A DNA stretch of 64,000 nt from Proteus penneri (GTDB lineage: Bacteria; Pseudomonadota; Gammaproteobacteria; Enterobacterales; Enterobacteriaceae): contig NZ_PHFJ01000003.1 of NCBI RefSeq assembly GCF_003144535.1, positions 248,001-312,000 on the forward strand, in the 5' to 3' direction. The first letter of the stretch is position 1. Every line of letters starts with the position of its first letter. Positions 1 through 9,709 of this stretch are shown here, in pieces. Below the pieces are notes generated by a model. That model saw only the letters and a list, made by a program, of their open reading frames with translations. It was not told the DNA's origin and did no database searches. Position numbers and translations under genes: made by a program.

Positions 1-2068
1 CAACGGATAAAACGTAATTTCCTTGAGGCAAACCACCAAAACGATACATCGTATCCGTGGTTGAAGCGGTACCGACAATGCGATAACCGGTGGTGAGTTT
101 TAATAAAAAATCGACTCCTCGACTGGAATAAGGCGTGTTCCAACTCGCCTCCACTTGCCACGCACTCGCATCCGATTCGATATCCACAGAAAGGTTTTCA
201 ACCGGTGGAATAAATCCACCCAGTGGCGTATCGGGCTTTGGCTCAAATTTAGCGCCTTTATCAACAATCGCCTCTTTTTCGGGTGTGTGTTGCACTGCGA
301 TAACCGTAAAACTACCATCACCATTATCTGCCAAACTGATAGCACGAAATAATCGACGACGTAAAGACGGGAGCGTCAACGTCCAAATTCCGCCCTCGCG
401 TAACCCTAACGGTAAGGTATCCAGCTTTATTTGGTTAGATGCGGGATAGCTCAACACTTCATAAGATTGTGGATCACCTTGTGCATTGATGAGCGTAACG
501 CTTGATTTACCGCTTTTGGGTGTGTCGATATTACGATCTAAGGTTAATGTTTGAGAGGTATAATCAATGTGTGTTATGCGTCCACCGATTTGATTATCGG
601 CATAATAATTATCAGCAATTTCAATAATATCACCCGGAATATGACGCAAGCCTTCACTGCCGACAGTAAACTCAACTGTCTGTGTCTCTAATTTTTCCGT
701 GGTTAATAACCACAGACCGTGACGATGAGCCTGCCCTCTGCTAGTGCAACCAAAGGCATCGACGCGCATCACATTACGCCCAAAACGGGCAATACTGGCA
801 TCATCTTCAACCAGCTCAACACTGGTTTTCCAGCCATTATCGGGATCAATAAAACGAACCTCGACAGCAGTATGACGCGATTTTAATGCACTAAAACTAT
901 ACTGAAAGTTACCCTCAATCACATTGGCGTTGGTATAGGGCCACACCACATCAGACGGTCTATCTTGAATAAAGGTTAATGTTCGCCCATTCCAGACAGG
1001 CATAATGCGCATCATGGCACACATATCACCCATGACATCATAGGCTTTGCGCATATCCGTAATGTAAGCATTACACGTCATACGGGGTTCTTTTCCACCG
1101 AACCCATCATCAACCTGTTCATCACAATAACGACCGATTGCATACAGGGCGAATTTATCGACTTCACTAATATTAAGACGTTTCCCCATGCCATAACGCG
1201 GATGGGTTAATAAATCCCATAATATCCATGCGGGGTTGTTAGTAAATGCGGGCTTAAAGGTGCCATCCCAAATTCCCGAGTAAATCCGTTTATCTGGATC
1301 ATAATTACTCGGTACCTGAATAATACGACCTTTAATTAAATAATTACGGCGTGGAAATTTATTGCCAAACTGTTCACTATCAAACATTAATCCTGCAACA
1401 GCAGACCCCGGATAGGTTTGTGAAATATCGACTAATTCAGAATAACTTGACCAAATGGTATTATTTTGAATTTTGTCAGACGTGCTGTCTTGAGTGATAC
1501 GGATCATGCGCACACTGAATGGCACGGGGGGTAAATTATCCAACACAACGGCCATTAAGTAAGGTGAGTTAGAGCGTTTGCCATTAATCGTGACGTTTTT
1601 CTCTGTTATCCATGCCCCATTGCGCTGAATTTGGATTTGTAATTGAACAGAAGTCGGTACGCGATCACCATTATCTTTGGTTTCAACCAGAGCTTGTGTA
1701 CCAAAGGTTAGACGTAAACGGTCAATATTGGGTGAGGTAATAGTACGAGTGACGGGGGAATTATATTTAACTTCGATACCCACCGGCACTTCATTCGCAG
1801 ACGCAGTAAAGCCACTCATTGCTGGTTGTTCTAATGTCCCTGCCCGCCATTGTGCATACATTCCATTAATGGTGCTATTGCCAGAGCCGTCTATCACAGG
1901 TGTATCATCCAAATAAATACACCCTAAATCATCCATCGAGCCTTGAATATGAATAGGACCTTCAATCGGTCCCTCACTGATTAAATCAATTAATGAGGCT
2001 TTTTGGCGTGATGTTAAATCGTTTGGTGCCTCATACGGTGTTTTTTGACCGCCACCACCTTTACCCAT
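1..2068 (-). CDS. J: Tail tip / host-specificity protein J (partial, C-terminus beyond the left edge)
   Basis: This is the N-terminal ~689 residues of the central tail-fibre protein of lambda-like siphophages, which forms the tail tip and contacts the host receptor. The N-terminus has the family's glycine-rich MGKGGGGQK start followed by a LISEGPIEG motif. A hub region of the gpJ type follows (LLTHPRYGMGKR, RMTCNAYI), and then a fibronectin-type III-like stretch before the sequence leaves the window. The start at 2068 has a GAGGAG ribosome-binding site lying just beyond the stop of gene I. The receptor-binding C-terminus, which usually varies most between phages, is not visible. The frame is open throughout. 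Confidence 0.95.
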   Translation of the reverse strand, partial: MGKGGGGQKTPYEAPNDLTSRQKASLIDLISEGPIEGPIHIQGSMDDLGCIYLDDTPVIDGSGNSTINGMYAQWRAGTLEQPAMSGFTASANEVPVGIEVKYNSPVTRTITSPNIDRLRLTFGTQALVETKDNGDRVPTSVQLQIQIQRNGAWITEKNVTINGKRSNSPYLMAVVLDNLPPVPFSVRMIRITQDSTSDKIQNNTIWSSYSELVDISQTYPGSAVAGLMFDSEQFGNKFPRRNYLIKGRIIQVPSNYDPDKRIYSGIWDGTFKPAFTNNPAWILWDLLTHPRYGMGKRLNISEVDKFALYAIGRYCDEQVDDGFGGKEPRMTCNAYITDMRKAYDVMGDMCAMMRIMPVWNGRTLTFIQDRPSDVVWPYTNANVIEGNFQYSFSALKSRHTAVEVRFIDPDNGWKTSVELVEDDASIARFGRNVMRVDAFGCTSRGQAHRHGLWLLTTEKLETQTVEFTVGSEGLRHIPGDIIEIADNYYADNQIGGRITHIDYTSQTLTLDRNIDTPKSGKSSVTLINAQGDPQSYEVLSYPASNQIKLDTLPLGLREGGIWTLTLPSLRRRLFRAISLADNGDGSFTVIAVQHTPEKEAIVDKGAKFEPKPDTPLGGFIPPVENLSVDIESDASAWQVEASWNTPYSSRGVDFLLKLTTGYRIVGTASTTDTMYRFGGLPQGNYVLSV

Positions 2069-2082
2069 GATACGAACTCCTC

Positions 2083-2733
2083 TTATCCACCGTGTTTGCC
2101 TGCATCAATATCTTCACCGTCACTGTCATCCATAATTTCAACAGATTGTGAAATGACACGTGAGCCACACATAATTTCGCCATACGCAATGGGCACCGGC
2201 ATCCCTTGAGCAACCGCGTTATCAAGATTACTAAAATAGGTATTGCCTTTTTCTTCATCACTACGAGATAAATTAGGTGGCTTAGGCGCGGGGATCAGCA
2301 TTTGAGCGACACCACCAATCATCATGGCCGCACCACCCGCCATCAAAGATGTGGCAACGGTTGCGGAGATCCACGCAGGCCCCCACCATCCCAGTGAAAA
2401 TAAGGCGGCACCCGCAACAAACTGAAAAACGCCGACGTTTTTAGCCCCTGATAATTTCGGCACAATATGGACGACCGCATTATCAGGTAAGGCTTCATTG
2501 AATTTTTGGTGAACTTCTTGCGGGGAAATATCAGTACCCGCAATGCGGACTTGATACCAACCATCACGAATCGCTAAACGTAAGGCTGGAATTTGAATAA
2601 AAAGCGCGTGAAGCCCTTCAGAAGCAGTATTCACATTTAAATCAAAGCGACGTCCAAATCGTTGCAAATTCCCGTAAAGTCGGAAGGTTGCCAATCTCGG
2701 TAACGCCAGATTGAGTGCGTCATTCGTTGCCAT
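2083..2733 (-). CDS. I: Tail assembly protein I
   Basis: A 216-residue member of the lambda gpI tail-assembly family, needed to build the tail-tip complex with K and J. It shows the expected N-terminal half (ALPRLATFRLYG, FGRRFDLNV), a central hydrophobic glycine/alanine segment at about residues 100-145 (GGAAMMIGGVAQML), and a C-terminal part with NGxPVPIAYGE-like residues (QGMPVPIAYGEIMCGSRVIS). It overlaps the 3' end of K by 97 nt, a common arrangement in this tail module, and is followed 14 nt later by J. Probably translated from the late polycistronic message. Confidence 0.93.
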   Translation of the reverse strand: MATNDALNLALPRLATFRLYGNLQRFGRRFDLNVNTASEGLHALFIQIPALRLAIRDGWYQVRIAGTDISPQEVHQKFNEALPDNAVVHIVPKLSGAKNVGVFQFVAGAALFSLGWWGPAWISATVATSLMAGGAAMMIGGVAQMLIPAPKPPNLSRSDEEKGNTYFSNLDNAVAQGMPVPIAYGEIMCGSRVISQSVEIMDDSDGEDIDAGKHGG

Positions 2734-3374
2734 CGTTCGTTATACTCCTCGCGTTTGCTAAGTTGATTAGGAATGTGGTGCAAAATTGTTTGATTGCCTA
2801 AATAGATCCCTGCGTGATTAGCGCGAGAGCTGGCATAGCAACACAAAATAATATCGCCGGGTTGCGCCTCTTTTTTGACCTGCCGAAAACCACTGTTCGC
2901 CATATTGTCGAGGTACAACTCTTTACCTTGTCGCCACCAATTATCATGTCGCTCAAAATCAGGCAATTCATGCCCAGCTAAATGATAAGCATCACGAAAC
3001 AACCCATAACAATCGATTGAGCCATGAATAAATTGGCGACCTAACAGATGAGGCACTGGCTGATAGCTGTGAATTTTTTCATTACAGGCCACCCACCACG
3101 GCAACGCGCTGTTCACCTGCAGTTGTCGGTCTAAGGGACTGAGATAAGGCTGACCATCGGGGTGACTGTGTACAACCGCAATCACCTCACCCTGCTGTTC
3201 GGCGCGAATAAAATCATCAAAAGAAATTGTGAAATGGTTTTTCGGATCAGCATGCTGATTAACGCAAGGTAAATACTGTTCACCCTGCGCGGTACTTATC
3301 AATAAACCACACGCCTCTAAGGGCGCTTGCTCTTTTGCATGCGCCAAAATTGCTTGTTCAATCATAAGAAACAC
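2637..3374 (-). CDS. K: Tail assembly protein K, JAMM/Mov34 plus NlpC/P60 peptidase
   Basis: A 245-residue two-domain protein of the lambda gpK family. The N-terminal half carries a JAMM metalloprotease signature (HSHPDG followed by SPLD, about residues 69-83). The C-terminal half carries an NlpC/P60 domain with the cysteine in DCYGLF and the histidine in NHAGIYLG. In the family these act at the tail tip, either processing a tail protein or cutting peptidoglycan at infection. The 3' end overlaps gene I. The start has an upstream AGGAGG-like site only a few nt beyond the end of L. Confidence 0.94.
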   Translation of the reverse strand: MFLMIEQAILAHAKEQAPLEACGLLISTAQGEQYLPCVNQHADPKNHFTISFDDFIRAEQQGEVIAVVHSHPDGQPYLSPLDRQLQVNSALPWWVACNEKIHSYQPVPHLLGRQFIHGSIDCYGLFRDAYHLAGHELPDFERHDNWWRQGKELYLDNMANSGFRQVKKEAQPGDIILCCYASSRANHAGIYLGNQTILHHIPNQLSKREEYNERWQRMTHSIWRYRDWQPSDFTGICNDLDVALI

Positions 3375-3386
3375 CTTAGGAGGGAA

Positions 3387-4091
3387 TTAACTGTTACCAA
3401 TGCGGGACGTGGAAACAAATGCCCCTATGCGGGATTCGTTTTTTCGTAACTTACAGTCACTCAGACGCTTACCGCATTTATCTTTTAATGGATCCGTGGT
3501 CGGTTTTCCCCATTCATCGGCAACAGGAGGCCCTTTATATCCACACTCTTCTGAGCGATATCCCCAAGGGCAGATATCCGACAAAATCACGCGACCAGGA
3601 AGCATCAATCCGTCGGTTTCACTGGGTGTCGCCAACATAAAGGTAGCAGTTACTGAATTTAAACTGGTCATCTGTTCGATGATCCAACGTGTCACAATCT
3701 CTTGTGAAGGGTCAGCGTTAGGATTGCCTTGAGGAAAATTTACCGCATCTAAAAATTGGGTGCTGACAATGCGACGTACCACCAGCCCACCAATTGCACT
3801 ATCTAGCTGACTGGCAATACCAGTAATGAGCCCGAATAAATTAGACAATGTAATAGTGGGTCGCCCTGAGGGGCCTTTGCCATTGAAGGTAAATCCCTCA
3901 CCTTTCACGGGGTAAGGTTCATAGGTATTTCCTTGCCAGATTAACGGTTCTTTACGCTGATTGAGTCCATCAAAAAAGCGGTACCGAATACCGCCTATTT
4001 TGGTTAAATCAAATTCGTAAAGTTCAAGCAAAGCATCAGTGGAGGAGAGTTCGGTAACACTAATTCGCATTTCAGGAGGAATATGTTGCAT
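3387..4091 (-). CDS. L: Minor tail protein L (Fe-S type)
   Basis: A 234-residue gpL-family tail-tip protein. The C-terminal part has the conserved cysteine set (ICPWGYRSEECGY followed by DKCGKRLSDCKLR). In lambda this set binds a 4Fe-4S cluster; the cluster is family knowledge, the cysteines are seen here. The N-terminal region (ALLELYEFDLT, FFDGLNQ) is typical. In lambda, L follows M directly. Here 2.3 kb of cargo separates them, and an intrinsic terminator sits just upstream of the L start, so L expression should depend on antitermination. Confidence 0.94.
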   Translation of the reverse strand: MQHIPPEMRISVTELSSTDALLELYEFDLTKIGGIRYRFFDGLNQRKEPLIWQGNTYEPYPVKGEGFTFNGKGPSGRPTITLSNLFGLITGIASQLDSAIGGLVVRRIVSTQFLDAVNFPQGNPNADPSQEIVTRWIIEQMTSLNSVTATFMLATPSETDGLMLPGRVILSDICPWGYRSEECGYKGPPVADEWGKPTTDPLKDKCGKRLSDCKLRKNESRIGAFVSTSRIGNS

Positions 4092-4103
4092 ATTAGCTCC
4101 AAT

Positions 4104-4123
4104 AAAAAACCCGCCGAAGCGGG
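4104..4123 (-). terminator. Intrinsic terminator closing the M-L cargo cassette
   Basis: On the minus strand a CCCGC-TTCG-GCGGG hairpin is followed by six T. It lies after the three cargo genes and before L, so it would stop transcripts from a cassette promoter, and also late transcripts unless they are Q-modified. The same stem with a different loop recurs at 18895-18915. Confidence 0.85.
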
Positions 4124-4293
4124 TCAGGGTTACAATACTTTTTTATATTATGAGCAATAATTTAAGGATGATGACGATAATATTCATATTTAAATAAATT
4201 ATGAATTAATATCTTTCATATAAGAAGACAAATGAATTAAGATTAAAGTATTAATGTTTTAATTATATTTTAATTGAATGATTAGGATTTTAA

Positions 4294-4524
4294 TTATTTT
4301 ATTCTTCGTCTATCTACTGATTGTAATACACTGAATTTTCTTGCTTGTATAATATTCTCACTTTCTTTTTTATCTTCATTTTTTAAATATATAATTTCTC
4401 CTGAGTCTTTATTTCTCAACCACTTACCATTCAAGTCTATGGCGACTTCAGCATATAATGCATCTGAGTTAGGGAGTTTTTTATAGGAAAGTCCTGTATA
4501 TGCCCATAATTCTGTTCTGTTCAT
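4294..4524 (-). CDS. Small cargo protein of unknown function (76 aa)
   Basis: I do not recognise this protein. It is 76 residues long, with a mixed hydrophilic sequence and a strongly basic C-terminus (DRRRIK), no signal peptide and no membrane segment. Its ATG lies 1 nt after the stop of the 465-residue membrane protein gene and has a GAGGTG ribosome-binding site at good spacing, so the two are probably translationally coupled and work together. It is the last gene of the AT-rich cassette inserted between tail genes M and L. The 170 nt between it and the terminator hold no further gene. Confidence 0.7.
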   Translation of the reverse strand: MNRTELWAYTGLSYKKLPNSDALYAEVAIDLNGKWLRNKDSGEIIYLKNEDKKESENIIQARKFSVLQSVDRRRIK

Positions 4525-4525
4525 C

Positions 4526-5923
4526 TTACACCTCGGATTTTAGATCTGCTAGATAGTTATCTTCTTTTTCATTATCGTTTAAATTGTAGCTATTTAATAA
4601 TTTAGAGTACAGTATTTTCAATGACATTAATACTGATAGATTGTGGCATAATGGTTTTATTGTTGAATAATATACTTCTGACTTAATTTCATTTTCTAAA
4701 AAATTAACTCTATCGACATAAATATTTATAACTCCTGCTATCTCTTCAAATACAATAGGTATTTCTAATGTATTACAATCAATATCTAATCTCCCAATAG
4801 GCACCGAAAGTATTGACTTAGTTCTATCTTTATCTCTTTCATAATACTTACGAATATCTTGTTCATATACTCCTGTAAGATGCTCTCGATATGTGGGCGA
4901 TTTTTTTAATCGATTAAGATAATTATCGACACACTCTTGTATGTTTTTTATATAAACTTCACGTGCAGTAATCACCGCCTCTGGTGCGCCAAATAGATTG
5001 GGATGCTTTATCTTTCCAACCTCTTCAGTGGTAGAGAATGGCATGCAAATTGGATATGAATTACTGTTCTTTCCATTTTTATAACAGTTTGAAAATTGAT
5101 GTTTTTTATTCAATTCACAGGTAAATTGTTGCTCACATATTAAAACATGATCGCAATGTTCTAAGCGAGATTGAAGATTTGATGAAAACAAGAAAAAAGG
5201 TGAAGATACAACGGCATTCTTACTAAAAATAGAATGATTTTCTTGTTTATAAACATCCTCACTTTGAAATGTATTTAATAATGATGATGTTGGAACTAAA
5301 GAAAAAAGATTACTTTTTATCGTAACATCATCATTTCCTTCTAAAAAACGATGAGTCACTTTTAATATTGATTCCTGCACGGTATCTATAGCACTGTCTA
5401 AAGTGTCATTATACCTATTAACTAGTTCTTTATTTCCTAAAATAGATCCCACTTGATGCTTTTCTGCTTGCATAATTTTTCTTAAATCCTGTATACAGGA
5501 ATTAATAACACTTAACATATTAATACACTGTGTTCCATTTTCATTAACGGCATTATATGAAGCACGAGTTTGATTTGTATGTTCTTTATGCTGACTATAA
5601 ATATAATGCAATACGCTCAATACCAAAGCAAAAGTCACAGGAATGGCAAAAAAGAGACTTTCAAATCCCCATACTTCACCATCAAACCACTGTTTTTGTA
5701 ATTGTGTACCAAAAACGGATACGCTAGATGCCCAGAATATTCCAATAGCTGCTAGTAATAAATGCCCATAAGCAGAGTGAGTCATACTGGCAAGTCTCAT
5801 TACCCATACACTTCTTTTCTTTCGTAAGAAAATCACGCATGCAATAATTCCAAATAATATAACAATAAATACTATAATACCCATATAGCCCATTTGGATA
5901 TATTTCTCACTTGAATAATTCAA
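4526..5923 (-). CDS. Cargo membrane protein with three N-terminal TM segments and a large soluble sensor-like domain (465 aa)
   Basis: No family recognised with certainty. Three hydrophobic segments lie at about residues 14-33, 54-72 and 88-109. A long soluble region of about 350 residues follows. It holds a cysteine-rich patch around residues 255-300 (five cysteines in about 43 residues). Near residues 365-420 the pattern SILSVPI ... IAGVINIYVD resembles the strands of a GAF-type sensor fold; that is only a pattern impression. The gene is much more AT-rich than the tail genes around it and sits between M and L, where lambda has nothing. It is coupled to the 76-residue gene. Membrane anchor plus sensor-like domain plus prophage cargo position suggest superinfection exclusion or phage defence, but this is inference. 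Confidence 0.8.
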   Translation of the reverse strand: MNYSSEKYIQMGYMGIIVFIVILFGIIACVIFLRKKRSVWVMRLASMTHSAYGHLLLAAIGIFWASSVSVFGTQLQKQWFDGEVWGFESLFFAIPVTFALVLSVLHYIYSQHKEHTNQTRASYNAVNENGTQCINMLSVINSCIQDLRKIMQAEKHQVGSILGNKELVNRYNDTLDSAIDTVQESILKVTHRFLEGNDDVTIKSNLFSLVPTSSLLNTFQSEDVYKQENHSIFSKNAVVSSPFFLFSSNLQSRLEHCDHVLICEQQFTCELNKKHQFSNCYKNGKNSNSYPICMPFSTTEEVGKIKHPNLFGAPEAVITAREVYIKNIQECVDNYLNRLKKSPTYREHLTGVYEQDIRKYYERDKDRTKSILSVPIGRLDIDCNTLEIPIVFEEIAGVINIYVDRVNFLENEIKSEVYYSTIKPLCHNLSVLMSLKILYSKLLNSYNLNDNEKEDNYLADLKSEV

Positions 5924-5954
5924 AGTTTACCATTCCCTGTTATTTAAATAATAA

Positions 5955-6260
5955 TTAAAAACATGTTGATTGATACTCTATTTTTATCTTATCTCTTAAA
6001 CTATTATCTTTAGTTTCTATGACTAACCTCCAAATAATTTTATTAACTAATAAAATAATATCGATATCATATTTATTCCCGAATTCATCATAAATAAAAT
6101 TCTCTTTCATTATGGAATAAAAAACATTACCATCATTAGATATAATCAGAGAAGGTATACAAACAATTGATACCTCTATATCATTATTATAAATAATAAG
6201 ATATCCACCATATATGGTTGGAGAACATTTCTCCCCTATTAATTTAAATTTAATATACAT
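5955..6260 (-). CDS. Cargo protein of unknown function, beta-rich (101 aa)
   Basis: First gene of the M-L cargo cassette; not recognised. The 101 residues alternate hydrophobic and polar positions (YLIIYNNDIEVSIVCIP, IIWRLVIE), as in an all-beta protein, with two cysteines and no obvious signal peptide. GAGGAG lies directly before the ATG, rather close to it. It starts 31 nt upstream of the membrane-protein gene in the same direction, so the three genes probably form one transcript. The 114 nt before it are AT-rich and may carry the cassette's own promoter, although no convincing -35/-10 pair could be assigned. Confidence 0.65.
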   Translation of the reverse strand: MYIKFKLIGEKCSPTIYGGYLIIYNNDIEVSIVCIPSLIISNDGNVFYSIMKENFIYDEFGNKYDIDIILLVNKIIWRLVIETKDNSLRDKIKIEYQSTCF

Positions 6261-6374
6261 TCTCCTCGTTAATTTTTAATTGATGGTACTTTAATAATTT
6301 ATAGTTAATAAAAAAATCATTTTCCTCTTCTATTCTTTATTTTCAGATTGATTACACAGTAATAATTAATTTTA

Positions 6375-6704
6375 TTAATTTACCACTTGTTCAAATTCAG
6401 CTTCAATTTCACTGCGCATTAGTTTGATTTGCTCTGACCATTTACGACAAATCACTTTGATATAGTCAGATTGGTATGGAGGTTGCCAGAGAAAGGCTTT
6501 AACACCTTGATGTTTTGCTAAAAAACGATCGATTTCTTGTGATCCAGCGTGAGTCGATAGAAATGTGACATGATATTTGACTGTATTAGAATTTAACCCA
6601 TCAGGCCGTCGTTGTTCATAACCCTCTCCCAGTTTTACCGATTTTACTCTGGGTTCAGATACTTTGGTCATATCAGGTTTCACTTTCCATTTAAAAACGT
6701 CCAT
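6375..6704 (-). CDS. M: Minor tail protein M
   Basis: A 109-residue gpM-family tail-tip protein (MDVFKWKVKP at the start; FLSTHAGSQEIDRFL, FLWQPPYQSD later). It joins the tail tip with L and I during assembly. The ATG at 6704 is preferred over one 27 nt upstream because it has a strong GGAGG ribosome-binding site 5 nt before it and gives the family's usual N-terminus. It begins 7 nt after the tape-measure stop. Downstream, the cargo cassette separates it from L. Confidence 0.92.
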   Translation of the reverse strand: MDVFKWKVKPDMTKVSEPRVKSVKLGEGYEQRRPDGLNSNTVKYHVTFLSTHAGSQEIDRFLAKHQGVKAFLWQPPYQSDYIKVICRKWSEQIKLMRSEIEAEFEQVVN

Positions 6705-6711
6705 ATACCTC

Positions 6712-9709
6712 CTACATTCCACCACCGTCACGGCGCTGACTTAAAATATAATCTTGAGCTCCCCGCTTGCTTATCTCATAGATTTTTTTCAGCACATGAG
6801 GGCTAATTTGTCCCTGACTACTTTCATTTTGAATAGTGACATTATTGATTTGAGTGAATCCTGCACCTTGATTCGGTATTTTAGCAACAACACCTAATTT
6901 GCCATCAATCCCTCGGCGAAGAGGAAAAATACCTTCAGGCCCAGCTTCCCCCATCACTCCTGCGCCTTTAGCGAAGGCAAATAATGTAGGGCGATTGACG
7001 ATGTGTCCACTATAACGACTAAGACTTGATGAGGAATAAACACCCCCTTTCGCATTAGCGACTGGCGCACTAAAACCACCAAAGCCAAAGGCTTCTAGGC
7101 CTTTTATTAAAGCCATTTTAACTAAGATATTCGTGATCATTTTAAATATCGATTTAGTGAATGCTTTAAAATCAGCTTCTCTTTCTACTAATACATCTGT
7201 TAACTGGCTACTAAATCCGTCTAATGCCATTGATGTGGCATTTTTAACTTGCGTGTTAACATCTAATGCCGTTTCACAATAATCAGCCCACGCACTTTTT
7301 GCCCCTGCTAACCAGTTGTTTCGTTGATTGTCTTCCGCTTCAAATGTTTTTTGTTGCTCTGCAACCATCATAGATAATTGAGGATTATCTTTATTGTCTA
7401 TTAATAATTGTTCTCGCTGATTATTTCGTTGAATTTCTTGACGAGAAAGTCCTGCATTTGCCTCTATTGCTTGACGTTTTTTAATTTGTTGAGTGAGATA
7501 TTTTTCAGCTTGCGCTTGCATCTTGTTTAAGCGTTGCTGTAATACGATTTCATCACCAATTAATGCTAATTTTTCTTTTTGTGTGAGGATATTATCTTTG
7601 TGAGCTAATAACGATTTTTCAGTTACCGTTAATTGCCGAGACTGAGAGGCTTGTTCTAAGAGGGTAAATTGCGCTTGTTGTTTTTGTAAGTCTTTACGTT
7701 GTTGGCTAATTTGTTGATATGTATTGTGATGTTTTCTGAGTACATCAAGTTGGGCTTGTAATGCGAGTAAGTCACGTGAGGCATTCTCTTCTTCGCGCTT
7801 CCCAGCAGAGACGCGATTTCCATTTTCTCGTCCTCTTCTTGGTATTTGACGATCTCTTAATCGGTAATTGATCATCGCTTTAGCTTCTTCGTACTGCTCT
7901 TTGGTTAAGGCATGTTTCTCTTTTTCTAATTCAGCTAATTTTTTTAGCCGTTGTGTTTCCCAACTATAAAAACTTCGCCATTTTTCTTGTAACCTGATTT
8001 GGTTCACTTCTAATTGATTTGCCACCACTTCTGCTTGTTTTTGTGCATTTTTAAGATCAATATCGCTCACTTGCTCTTTTAAAGTAGCGATTTTTACTTT
8101 GATTTCATCAAGACGATATTGCGGAGTGATCACGATATTACTGAGGCTCTTTAATAATGACTCTTGCTCTCTAATTTGATCATTTAATGTTTCTGTACGC
8201 CCAATATTGAGCATGGCATCCCAGCCTTTTTTCGCTGTATTTTTTATCCCTAGCCATGCCGATTCTAAATACCCAAGATTTTCAACAATATCATTAGCAC
8301 CATCATTGATAGCTTGGGCATAAGCATCAATTGCCAATCGTGCTGCTTCGGTTTTATTACCTTGCAATTCGAGTGTTCTGATTTGCTCTAATTGGGATGC
8401 TGTGAGATGATGATTCGCTTTTTCTAATTCAAGCGACATTTGAAGTGGTTCATCTTGCAAGCGTTTAAACTGATCAATCGTGGTATCAATCGCCTGCCCA
8501 GTGATGTAATTCATCTGTGCGGCCGCTTTTGAAACACGAGAAATTTCATTATTTGAAAATACGCCTGTACCGACCACACTCGAAATGGATGTTGCCATTT
8601 CACCACGCGTAATACCGCCACCTGCAAGGGTTCGCGCCATTTCATTTAATTGGCTGGCAGATTTATTGGCGTAGTTACCTGTTAAGATCAACTGCTTATT
8701 AAATTGAGAAAACTCTCTTTCTGCATCATAAGCTAATTTTGCAACGCCCGTTAACCCTGCGGTGATCCCCCCCCCAAATACCACCACGAACCAGTGAGCC
8801 CATATTAAAGGAGTTGGCAATACTTTGAAGACGACCAGATAATGACTTGCTGTTTTTATCAAACTCTTTAGTTTCTTTGTTCGATTCATATAATCGACGA
8901 ATATAGATCTCGGCTGAAGAACTGACACCTAGTTGAGAGGCTTGATAACGCAACATCTGTTCACGACTTAAATTTTGAGTGGCAACCTGTTCTTTTAGTC
9001 GCTGAATAAACCGTGTTTTTTGTTGTGTTAGAGACTCTTCTTCTCTGCGTAACTTCATTGACTCTGAAGTAATAGCAGAAATAAGCACCTGATAATCGCG
9101 TTGATGGATAGTGCCTTTCTTCACTTCTTGGTTTAACTGAGCCTGAATGGCTCTTAACGCTGATGCACTACCTGATAATCCTTTAACGGCTTCGATTTGT
9201 TTGTAGTATTTTTCAGTATTCGCGTCTTGTTGATCTTGTATCGCCTTTATTCTTGATTTAGTGACATTCTGAATTTCGACAAACTGCTCACCTGTAATTT
9301 TGAGCTTGTCATAAGCCTTTGTTGATTTATTTAAAACCTCAGTGAGTTGTTCGAGTGCATTTCTCGTTTGCCCAACACTTTGAGCTTGCTCTAAAAAAGC
9401 ATCGGCTTGTTTGCGTGATTCAATCGCTGAACGCGCTTCTTCCTGTGCGATCCGCTGATAGTAATCAGCCCGTTGTTGCTGGGAAATTTCTTGTTGATTG
9501 TTAAGTTCTTGAAGAGACTGCGCAGTACTCTCTGCTGAACTGCGAGCAGATTGCGCTTGTTGTTCAACCAGTTGAGCCATGCGTCGTTGACTGGCTTTGG
9601 CTTTTTCTGCGGTTTCTTGCAGTTGACGTTCAACACGCCCCATTTGCTGACCAAACTCTGCGGTATCCGCACTTAAATTAATCGTGAGATCGGCTATTTG
9701 TTGGCTCAT
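6712..9709 (-). pseudogene. H: Tail tape-measure protein H, split by a +1 frameshift in a G9 run
   Basis: The tape measure sets tail length and passes into the host with the DNA. The 5' part (from 9709) and 3' part (to 6712) are in different frames. They meet exactly at nine consecutive G on the minus strand (8767-8775). With eight G the reading is continuous (GGIWGGITAGLTGVAKLAY) and encodes 998 residues, long for the family (lambda gpH 853). The protein is mostly coiled-coil with many Gln/Glu/Lys, has the LILTGNYA motif seen in lambda H, and ends with GEAGPEGIFPLRRG, typical of tape measures. As written, translation stops 26 codons after the run. It is either a true mutation, a slippery tract that restores some product, or a homopolymer sequencing error. 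Confidence 0.85.

Noticed and set aside
8776-8928. Independent start of the 3' half of the tape measure at 8928
   Set aside because: Residues before the G9 run in that frame are antisense-like and unlike tape measures; the 5' half in the other frame is the true continuation.
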